A stretch of DNA of 7,361 bases, from contig DAOVLV010000083.1 in assembly GCA_030631085.1 (NCBI GenBank), positions 1-7,361 of the forward strand, read 5' to 3'. How positions within the stretch are numbered: the stretch's first letter is position 1; the number at the start of each line of letters is the position of its first letter. Under the pieces are notes generated by a model. The model made no database searches. It was given only the letters and a program-made list of their open reading frames with translations, and was not told where the DNA came from. The stretch comes from Planctomycetales bacterium. Its GTDB lineage: Bacteria; Planctomycetota; Phycisphaerae; SM23-33. Below are positions 1 to 4,661 of this stretch, piece by piece. A program made the position numbers and the translations under genes.

Positions 1-491
1 TGCGTCCAGTTGCCTTTTCGGGTGCGGTTGGTGAATCGCACCGACGGAGAATCGTCGCCTTCCAAGGCTGCGTTTCCGAGAATGTGCAGCACCTGGTCGT
101 CGTTGAGATTTTCCGGCGTGGTCCCGCCGTAGCCTCTCGTAACGGTGATCGTACCTGCGCCGGTGTCGGTGGATGTTACCAGAAGCAGTTCGCTCGAACC
201 GGCCGGTCTGACCTGGTCGCCGATGCGGAAGCGGTCTGCGTTGTCCACGCCGAAGGTCGTATCGACGGCGGGATCGGTCCAGACGGCGTCGTCGATTGTA
301 TCGATGTTCGGAAGCAGTTCGTCTTCAAGCCACTCGTGATACGTGCTCGAAGCCGGCCTGACCGGGTCGCCGAGGTGGTCCAGAAGCGGCGTCTCGTACG
401 GAGAGACGATGCTTACGATGTCGGAAACGTCTTCTGCAATTTCCGGCAGCGTCGAACCGGATGAATATGTTGCTTTACCTGTAAATGCCAT
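1..491 (-). CDS. Phage major capsid protein, SU10/DUF5309-like (N-terminal part, runs off the window)
   Basis: Reading leftwards from ATG at 491-489 there are 163 codons with no stop before the window edge, so only the N-terminal part is present. The protein begins MAFTGKATYSSG, and residues 30-60 carry PYETPLLDHLGDPVRPASST followed by a HEWLEDEL stretch. In my reading this is the N-terminal signature of SU10-type major capsid proteins: a flexible arm, an 'ETPLLD.LGD' segment, then a 'xHEWxED' segment. Residues about 85-140 are rich in Thr, Val and Gly and look like a beta-rich insertion. The start is supported by AGGAG at 499-503, seven bases upstream. It lies directly after a portal and a coiled-coil scaffold gene, the usual order of a tailed-phage head module, which supports the call. 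The family assignment is from memory of motifs; the capsid role also follows from position. Confidence 0.72.
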   Translation of the reverse strand, partial: MAFTGKATYSSGSTLPEIAEDVSDIVSIVSPYETPLLDHLGDPVRPASSTYHEWLEDELLPNIDTIDDAVWTDPAVDTTFGVDNADRFRIGDQVRPAGSSELLLVTSTDTGAGTITVTRGYGGTTPENLNDDQVLHILGNAALEGDDSPSVRFTNRTRKGNWT

Positions 492-510
492 TTTGTTTCT
501 CCTGTACTAG

Positions 511-529
511 CCCCCGGCAATGCCGGGGG
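511..529 (-). other. Stem-loop between scaffold and capsid genes
   Basis: CCCCCGGCA (511-519) and TGCCGGGGG (521-529) form a perfect 9-bp inverted repeat around one base; in RNA the loop would open to about 3-5 bases. It occupies nearly the whole gap between the scaffold stop (537-539) and the capsid ribosome binding site (499-503). On the coding strand no U-tract follows, so it is not a classic terminator. It could be a processing or stability hairpin, or an attenuator that sets the capsid-to-scaffold ratio; that role is inference. Confidence 0.6.
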
Positions 530-536
530 ATTTTGG

Positions 537-1145
537 TTAGTAGTTATTGTTTTCCTGTCGTCGCAGGCGCAGATATTCAGCTACGTCCCGTCGGTTCCCC
601 GTTTGGGCGGCCTGTGTGGCCGATCGCGTCAGGCGAGCAGCGGCGCCGACGCCGTCAACTCGCGCCGAAGCGGTTTTTCCGGGAAGCCCCGTCGGGACCG
701 AAGTCAGGATGGGTTTGGTCTGGAGAAGTTGATCAACGGCTTGACGCATCTGCTTTTCGTCGATGTCGTCGGAAAAGACGATGCGTTTTTCCAGAAGCGC
801 CATTGCCGTTTCGATGTCCGCTACACCGGCATCGCGAAGCATTCGCTTTGCCGACGATTGCGTATGCAGCGTGTCGATTTGATGTCGGAATTCATCACGC
901 TGCGATTCCGCTTTAGCCAACTGCTCCAGACGCTCTTCCAACTGCGTCTGTGTATCCTCGAGCCTCTGCTCAAACTGCTGGAGCGCGGATTCCGCCTGCT
1001 GGGCGCGACGACGATACTTAATCGCCTCGCTGACCGGTACAAACCTGGCCTGACTGTCCGTTACGCCGACTTCGACGGGAACATCAGGTTCGGTATCAGC
1101 AGAGGGGGAAACTTCCTGTGTTTGCTCCGATGATTGATTTGTCAT
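537..1145 (-). CDS. Probable phage head scaffolding protein (coiled coil)
   Basis: This 202-residue acidic protein starts at ATG 1145-1143 with an AAAGGA-type ribosome binding site at about 1154-1159. Residues 1-30 are Ser/Thr/Glu-rich and probably disordered. Residues about 40-97 form a long Gln/Glu/Arg-rich heptad region (YRRRAQQAESALQQFEQ and onward) expected to be a coiled coil. Residues 100-145 are helical, and the C-terminus (about 168-198) is a basic helix pair including NRRDVAEYLRLRRQ. Scaffolding proteins of tailed phages typically have this plan: disordered N-terminus, central coiled coil, and a basic C-terminal capsid-binding helix. They line the procapsid interior and are removed before DNA packaging. 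It lies 21 bases after the portal gene and just before the capsid gene, exactly where a scaffold belongs. No catalytic motif is visible, so a fused protease is unlikely. Confidence 0.68.
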   Translation of the reverse strand: MTNQSSEQTQEVSPSADTEPDVPVEVGVTDSQARFVPVSEAIKYRRRAQQAESALQQFEQRLEDTQTQLEERLEQLAKAESQRDEFRHQIDTLHTQSSAKRMLRDAGVADIETAMALLEKRIVFSDDIDEKQMRQAVDQLLQTKPILTSVPTGLPGKTASARVDGVGAAARLTRSATQAAQTGNRRDVAEYLRLRRQENNNY

Positions 1146-1166
1146 TTGTCTATTCCTTTTCGATGT

Positions 1167-2768
1167 TCATTTCTTGTTGGAGATGTTCAGGTTTTCGGCG
1201 TCGTATCCGAGTTCGGCAAGGACGCGCTCGGCGGGGACTCCCAGGGACGCCTTGACCTGGGCGTCGGCGAGACGCTGGGCCTGGTCTTCGGGCAGGGGGC
1301 TTGGCCAGTGAATTTCGACGCGACGATCTTCGACGTCGGTTCGCAGCACGCCGGCCCGGTCGAGAAGGTCCAGAACAAGTGAGATAATCTTGCCCAGACC
1401 GTGCCCGTAGGTAATTCGCTTCTTCTCCGTTCGGCTGATGAGTCCGCTCAATAGGACTTTCAGGGCTGTCGCGCTCGTCAGGTTGCCGACGTTACCCCGA
1501 AGAATTCCTGCTGCCAGACCCGTTACGCCGGAGACTTTGTCCATCGCCTCGCGGATTTGCTCGATATGGACATCTTCGCTGGGCGAGCCTGCATCGTGCC
1601 CGAACTCCTGCACCGACGCGTCGGGATTGTGCGTTGACCACATCTGACCGGGACCGACGGGCCTGTCCAGGAAATCGTCGATACCCTTGGCGAGGTACAT
1701 TTTGAACGACTGGTAAGTTACGCGATAGGCCCGATCGCTAAGACGGGTGTTGAGTTCGTCCTGGAGCGAAAGCATCGGCTCGACGTCGCTGATTCCCTCG
1801 TAACTTCCCGGAAGCGAGACGTTTTGGATATGCACAAGCGGGATTCGCCCCAGCGAGTTGGGGCCTTCTGCCACCAGGAGACGGTCCTCGTATCGCTGCC
1901 ACCAGTTGGCTCCGAGTATTTCCACTACTTCGACGGTTTTTGGATGCGCATCGCGCCGCCCCGACCATCCGAAACTCATGATGCCGCGATTGACGCCTTC
2001 GAGTTGCGGGGTCTGTTTGCGGAAGCACTGAATCCAGTAACGCGCGGTACGGAAATCGTTCTCATCGAGGATGGGGATAATCCGCGATGCCTCAACAACC
2101 TCCATCGTCAGCCGGCGCACAAGTTTCCCGACCTGTGGTGAGCCATGCCGAACCATGGGCGGGACCGGCGGGGAAGAACTCCCGTCTTTGACGGAGCCTT
2201 CCCCTACCGGTTGGGTGGGGTGGGAGGACAGAGGTTTATTTGCGTCGGCGGGCCAATCGGCGGGCATTCGCAGAATCACATCCACGAACCCATAGACCGA
2301 TCCCATCAATGCCAGTGTTTGGAAAAACGCCTGGCCGCCGTTGGCGTCAAAGAGATTTTTTATGACCGATTCGATTATCTCAGCCGTGGCCGGTTCGCGG
2401 GCCAGACTTCGGATACTGACGGGTTTTCCGAAGAGGAAATCCACCATCGTGTGTATCCGCCAGGCAATGTCGTTTTCGATTACCACTTCCTTGCGGGCAA
2501 GGTTGGTTACGTGCTCTGCACCGATACCGAAGCGGTTGATTCCGGTAATTCTCGCAGGCAGTCCTATCTCCTGTGCCTGAAAATAGGGCCTGCTGTTGGT
2601 ATTGAGCGCGTCGGCGGCCAGACCTACCGCCGGTGCGATAGGATTGCGGAAATAATCCCAAAGCCGGGAAAAATGCAGATGTGCATCCGTTGCTTCGGCG
2701 TCCACGAGATAACCGACGTAATCAGTTTCCAGCGTCGGGTCGTTGAAGTTTTTCAGTTCGAAACCCAT
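1167..2768 (-). CDS. Phage portal protein (SPP1 gp6-like)
   Basis: This 533-residue protein would form the dodecameric ring at the capsid vertex through which DNA is packaged and ejected. Portal-like segments appear in order: residues 80-125 (NRFGIGAEHVTNLARKEVV, then IAWRIHTMVDFLFGKPVSIR), 145-170 (FFQTLALMGSVYGFVDVILR), 280-320 (the 'RIPLVHIQN' segment), 325-365 (SDVEPMLSLQDELNTRLSDR, the long stem helix), and 405-470 (KVSGVTGLAAGIL to the TSATALKVLLSGLISRTEKK helix). The wing, stem and crown order and the length fit SPP1-type portals. ATG at 2768 is preferred to the in-frame GTG at 2783 because GAGGAG at 2776-2781 sits seven bases before it. Residues about 175-215 are Pro/Ser/Gly-rich, interrupt otherwise portal-like sequence, and coincide with a DNA palindrome. 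No terminase gene lies upstream, which is unusual for an intact prophage. Family assignment is by motif recall. Confidence 0.82.
   Translation of the reverse strand: MGFELKNFNDPTLETDYVGYLVDAEATDAHLHFSRLWDYFRNPIAPAVGLAADALNTNSRPYFQAQEIGLPARITGINRFGIGAEHVTNLARKEVVIENDIAWRIHTMVDFLFGKPVSIRSLAREPATAEIIESVIKNLFDANGGQAFFQTLALMGSVYGFVDVILRMPADWPADANKPLSSHPTQPVGEGSVKDGSSSPPVPPMVRHGSPQVGKLVRRLTMEVVEASRIIPILDENDFRTARYWIQCFRKQTPQLEGVNRGIMSFGWSGRRDAHPKTVEVVEILGANWWQRYEDRLLVAEGPNSLGRIPLVHIQNVSLPGSYEGISDVEPMLSLQDELNTRLSDRAYRVTYQSFKMYLAKGIDDFLDRPVGPGQMWSTHNPDASVQEFGHDAGSPSEDVHIEQIREAMDKVSGVTGLAAGILRGNVGNLTSATALKVLLSGLISRTEKKRITYGHGLGKIISLVLDLLDRAGVLRTDVEDRRVEIHWPSPLPEDQAQRLADAQVKASLGVPAERVLAELGYDAENLNISNKK
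2124..2246 (-). repeat. Probable in-frame palindromic insertion inside the portal gene
   Basis: The core 2164-2211 folds on itself. ACCGG (2164-2168) pairs with CCGGT (2207-2211), GGGGAAG (2170-2176) with CTTCCCC (2198-2204), and CTC(C)CGTC (2179-2186, one bulge) with GACGGAG (2190-2196), around a TTT loop at 2187-2189. That is 19 pairs in 48 bases. The encoded peptide (portal residues about 175-215, including PVGEGSVKDGSSSPPVPP) is low complexity and unlike the ordered sequence on both sides. The flanks also contain a small CCATG/CATGG inverted repeat (2148-2163 region). The outer limits given are estimates from where portal-like sequence stops and resumes. Such elements are known in principle from Rickettsia palindromic elements; any kinship is inference. 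Confidence 0.5.
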
Positions 2769-2775
2769 ATATGCT

Positions 2776-2781
2776 CTCCTC
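2776..2781 (-). promoter_or_regulatory. Ribosome binding site that fixes the portal start
   Basis: The minus strand reads GAGGAG here, seven bases before ATG at 2768. The upstream in-frame GTG at 2783-2781 overlaps this site, so it cannot be the start served by it. Confidence 0.8.
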
Positions 2782-2790
2782 ACCCTTTAC

Positions 2791-2830
2791 TTTTGCGTTC
2801 GCGTTTGCGCGCGCAAACGCGAACACAAAA
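2791..2830. repeat. 40-bp near-perfect palindrome, copy A of a GC-alternating repeat
   Basis: The 40 bases are self-complementary around 2810/2811 with 19 of 20 pairs matching; the only mismatch is 2796 (c) against 2825 (a). There is no loop, so as DNA it is a true dyad and could extrude as a cruciform or bind a dimer. The centre is GCGCGCGC-like, with TTTTG and CAAAA at the ends. Bases 2796-2817 recur exactly at 2906-2927. It lies 23 bases upstream of the portal start, so it would be in the portal leader or its promoter region. Confidence 0.88.
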
Positions 2831-2905
2831 CGGATTGCGACGCCATAAGTCCTTGGCGGCCTTAGGAAAAGTTTTTTTTACTTTTTTTGTTACCCCCGAT
2901 TTTTA

Positions 2906-2935
2906 CGTTCGCGTTTGCGCGCGCAAAGGCGAACG
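2906..2935. repeat. 30-bp near-perfect palindrome, copy B of the same repeat
   Basis: This is self-complementary around 2920/2921 with one mismatch (2913 g against 2928 g). Its first 22 bases are identical to 2796-2817, 110 bases away in the same orientation, and the right half differs by one base from copy A. The shared core shows the two are copies of one element rather than chance palindromes. Confidence 0.85.
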
Positions 2936-2951
2936 CAGCGCGGTCAAACGC

Positions 2952-3051
2952 GTAGGCTGGGACGAAGCGGAGCGAAGTCCCACCTTTCTTCGGGTTCGAT
3001 AAACGGTTAGATTAAAAAGGTGGGACTCCGTTTCACTCCGTCCCAGCCTAC
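2952..3051. repeat. Long imperfect inverted repeat with 36-base arms (MITE/REP-like)
   Basis: Arm 2952-2987 and arm 3016-3051 are reverse complements with 31 of 36 positions matching; all five differences are transitions, so several can still pair as G-U in RNA. The loop is 28 bases (2988-3015). Each arm is itself a small inverted repeat: TGGGAC to GTCCCA at 2958-2982, and TGGGAC to GTCCCA at 3021-3045. The nested palindrome and the transition-only divergence suggest a once-perfect, mobile-type intergenic repeat, of the kind I recall as common in planctomycete and related genomes. No transposase is present. Confidence 0.82.
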
Positions 3052-3067
3052 TCGCTCGTCTCCCTTT

Positions 3068-3145
3068 GGTGCCGTAGTCGCTGTGTTTGCGACCACGCGG
3101 ACGTGCGAACGTTAACGTGGTCGCAAACACAGCGACTACGGCACC
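3068..3145. repeat. Perfect 30-bp inverted repeat with 18-base loop
   Basis: Arms 3068-3097 and 3116-3145 are exact reverse complements; the loop is 3098-3115 and itself contains ACGT/ACGT. It begins 41 bases past the S49 peptidase stop. No U-tract follows the stem on either strand, so if it acts in termination it is not of the simple intrinsic type. Perfect arms of this length imply recent formation or selection for the hairpin. Confidence 0.88.
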
Positions 3146-3185
3146 CACCTTCTTCTTTTTCTTCTCAATTGGAAATCGGAAATTG

Positions 3186-4286
3186 CTATTGTTCTATTTT
3201 CCAGATCATCATCAGTTTCGGCGTTTGAATCTCGTCGATGACATTGAGGTCGATTATCGGTCCGGCTTTCGCGGTTGCCAGTTGCTCGAGCAGACCCCTG
3301 CGCGTGGTGTATTTGAGAACCTTCGGCTTGGACAGACCGGCCAGGCTAGCAGCTTGGTCTATCGCTTCGTCGAGGTATCCGACGTTATCAATCAGTCCTG
3401 ATTCCAAGGCCTCGGCGGCAGTGAAGATATTTCCGTTGAACGGTATGGTTTCGGTTATGGCGAACTTTTTGCCCTTGGCGTCGGTATAGGTTTTTTCGGC
3501 AGTTGTCGTCTTGAGTTTTTTCCCTCGCCCGTCGCGCACAACCTTTTCAAACCGCTCCTGCATGACGTCCAGCAGTTTTCGGATCGACTCGATCTGATAA
3601 TCGGCAGGGTCTTCAAGTGGATTCATGGCAGCCTTCCACGCGCGCGTCTTCGTGGAGCGGACGACCACAGCCTTTGCGCCGTACTTTTCGAGCGTTCCCT
3701 TTATGACGATCCATGCGCTGAGGACGCCGATGCTTCCGGTTACGGTGGTCGATTCGGCGTAGATGGCATCGGCCGGCGCGGAGATGTAGTATCCCCCGCT
3801 GGCGGCTACCGCACCCATCGAAACGACGATCTTCTTCCCGTCGGACTTCAGGTCCGTCACCATTTTGTGAATCCCGTCGCAGGCCGATATCCCCCCGCCG
3901 GGACTTACGACGCGCAGAACGACGGCTTTGACGTTAGGGTCGTCGGAGACCATATCGCAGAAGGCCTTGACCCTCCCCGCCTGTTTAGAGTCAATCACGC
4001 CGAAGACCTCGTACAAAGCCACTACCTGGTCGTCGCTTCCGGGCTTCAGGACTGTTACATCCAACCCGTCGCTGGTCAGCCGACCTATCTTTGACTGAAT
4101 GGCATTGGAGATGACCCCCATCACCAAAAAGACAATTAACAGGATCGCGCCGATGATAAGCAGACGTTTCCAGAGAGGCTTTCTCGGCCTGGGCTGGGGA
4201 TACCATGCCGGTGGAGGCGTAGGCGGCGTAACCGGTGCGGTTCGGTCAAAATCATTTTCCGTCGGAGGCATTGTAGTTTCGGACAT
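3186..4286 (-). CDS. sppA: Membrane-anchored S49 family peptidase (SppA-type signal peptide peptidase)
   Basis: This 366-residue protein belongs to the S49 family, which cleaves leftover signal peptides and other membrane-associated peptides with a Ser-Lys dyad. Residues 1-36 are a Pro-rich cytoplasmic tail; a transmembrane helix spans about 41-62 (LLIIGAILLIVFLVMGVISN); the catalytic domain faces the periplasm. The serine is Ser163 in SMGAVAASGGYYIS, followed by TGSIGVLS (183-190). The lysine is best placed at Lys218 in WKAAMNP, 55 residues on, matching the Bacillus SppA spacing of about 52. The C-terminal region contains FTAAEALESGLIDNVGYLDE (288-307), typical of the family. ATG at 4286 is chosen over the longer ORF from 4439 because AGGAG (4295-4299) precedes it by eight bases and the extension looks non-coding. 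Phage S49 proteins can act as prohead proteases, but the anchor and own promoter favour a host enzyme. Confidence 0.9.
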   Translation of the reverse strand: MSETTMPPTENDFDRTAPVTPPTPPPAWYPQPRPRKPLWKRLLIIGAILLIVFLVMGVISNAIQSKIGRLTSDGLDVTVLKPGSDDQVVALYEVFGVIDSKQAGRVKAFCDMVSDDPNVKAVVLRVVSPGGGISACDGIHKMVTDLKSDGKKIVVSMGAVAASGGYYISAPADAIYAESTTVTGSIGVLSAWIVIKGTLEKYGAKAVVVRSTKTRAWKAAMNPLEDPADYQIESIRKLLDVMQERFEKVVRDGRGKKLKTTTAEKTYTDAKGKKFAITETIPFNGNIFTAAEALESGLIDNVGYLDEAIDQAASLAGLSKPKVLKYTTRRGLLEQLATAKAGPIIDLNVIDEIQTPKLMMIWKIEQ

Positions 4287-4294
4287 ATCTTTTT

Positions 4295-4299
4295 CTCCT
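4295..4299 (-). promoter_or_regulatory. Ribosome binding site that fixes the S49 peptidase start
   Basis: AGGAG on the minus strand, eight bases before ATG 4286, selects the 366-residue product over a 51-residue N-terminal extension. Confidence 0.8.
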
Positions 4300-4346
4300 G
4301 TAAATTCCAATAAAATCGGCCAATGAGTCATAGGTTTCTGTTGCGA

Positions 4347-4375
4347 ATTGTAAATACTCACTGCAAATATGTCAT
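4347..4375 (-). promoter_or_regulatory. Sigma-70-like promoter for the S49 peptidase
   Basis: On the minus strand the -35 box is ATGACA (4370-4375, five of six to consensus), then a 17-base spacer, then the -10 box TACAAT (4347-4352, five of six). The start of transcription would be near 4340, giving a leader of about 54 bases. The surrounding sequence is AT-rich. Found by eye; not tested. Confidence 0.6.
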
Positions 4376-4448
4376 TAAATATTCTTATTCCCCTGGCCTG
4401 CGCCGCCGATGAAAAAGAAAAAAAATGGTAAAAAAGCAAAAAACGCCC

Positions 4449-4477
4449 TTGGCAAAACCTCTGTGATGGGATATAAT
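4449..4477 (+). promoter_or_regulatory. Strong sigma-70-like promoter for the leader ORF and PEP-CTERM protease
   Basis: The -35 box is TTGGCA (4449-4454, five of six to consensus), the spacer is exactly 17 bases, and the -10 box is TATAAT (4472-4477, six of six). Transcription should begin near 4484. An A-rich stretch upstream (about 4410-4443) could act as an UP-like element. Because the ATG at 4476-4478 overlaps the -10 box, it cannot be a start codon on this transcript, which places translation at the GTG at 4530 instead. Confidence 0.75.
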
Positions 4478-4515
4478 GAAAGCACTTGGAACTTTAGTGT
4501 ACGCTCACGAATGTC

Positions 4516-4522
4516 AAGGAGG
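4516..4522 (+). promoter_or_regulatory. Full-consensus ribosome binding site of the leader ORF
   Basis: AAGGAGG is an essentially perfect anti-16S match. It lies seven bases before GTG at 4530-4532 and thirteen before ATG at 4536. The best-spaced start, GTG 4530, opens a 43-codon frame that ends exactly at the next gene's start. Confidence 0.7.
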
Positions 4523-4529
4523 AGTGCAG

Positions 4530-4661
4530 GTGGAAATGCTTGTCGGCGGCAGGATTGAACGATTCGGTGTGCCGGGAACTCGCCTGCTTGAAGTGCTTGT
4601 CTTCTCCGTGGTTACAGAACAACCGGCCTCGCTAACAGTCATATTGGAGGATGTATCGTGA
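4530..4661 (+). CDS. Short leader ORF (43 codons) translationally coupled to the PEP-CTERM protease
   Basis: From GTG 4530 this frame encodes a 43-residue peptide with a near-perfect ribosome binding site (4516-4522) downstream of a strong promoter. Its TGA (4659-4661) overlaps the GTG start of the protease (4658-4660) as GTGA, the arrangement of translationally coupled genes. The same frame is open back to ATG 4476, but that ATG is in the -10 box. Residues 16-28 read GTRLLEVLVFSVV, resembling the type IV prepilin motif (cleavage after Gly, Glu at +5, then hydrophobic residues), though the hydrophobic stretch is short and the peptide ends soon after. It could be a leader peptide controlling the protease, a decayed pilin-like gene, or a small functional partner. 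I do not recognise a family. Translation is supported by signals only. Confidence 0.5.
   Translation: MEMLVGGRIERFGVPGTRLLEVLVFSVVTEQPASLTVILEDVS
4646..4650 (+). promoter_or_regulatory. Ribosome binding site that fixes the protease GTG start
   Basis: GGAGG sits seven bases before GTG 4658, inside the last codons of the leader ORF. The resulting protein begins with a clean signal peptide, which supports the start. Confidence 0.75.

Larger units (their letters stand above)
2769..3185. other. Gene-free, repeat-dense spacer between the S49 peptidase and the phage head genes
   Basis: No convincing gene is present. The stretch holds four separate inverted repeats (2791-2830, 2906-2935, 2952-3051, 3068-3145), listed individually, plus two T-runs on the plus strand (2872-2879 and 2882-2888) and a pyrimidine-rich run at about 3147-3168. 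Short ORFs that cross it simply read through the palindromes. I see no convincing sigma-70-type promoter for the portal gene on the minus strand in it. Confidence 0.8.

Noticed and set aside
603..1133. Plus-strand ORF (176 codons) antisense to the scaffold gene
   Set aside because: Shadow of the scaffold gene; Cys/Arg/Leu-rich composition typical of antisense frames and no start signals.
2871..2891. T-runs on the plus strand as the tail of an intrinsic terminator
   Set aside because: No stable stem directly precedes them on the plus strand, and no plus-strand gene ends nearby.
2145..3002. Long plus-strand ORF (285 codons) opposite the portal start and spacer
   Set aside because: It is antisense to a well-supported portal gene and then reads straight through three palindromes; no ribosome binding site or recognisable domain.
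2903..3148. Minus-strand 81-codon ORF across the repeat spacer
   Set aside because: It consists almost wholly of translated inverted repeats and has no ribosome binding site.
2788..3150. CRISPR array
   Set aside because: The repeats are palindromes of different families with no regular unit and spacer pattern.
4287..4439. 51-residue N-terminal extension of the S49 peptidase
   Set aside because: A good AGGAG precedes ATG 4286, the extension contains the promoter found for the gene, and the remaining N-terminus already gives a normal anchor.
4476..4529. ATG 4476 as start of the leader ORF
   Set aside because: The codon overlaps the TATAAT box, so it would not be on the transcript; GTG 4530 has a perfect, well-spaced ribosome binding site.
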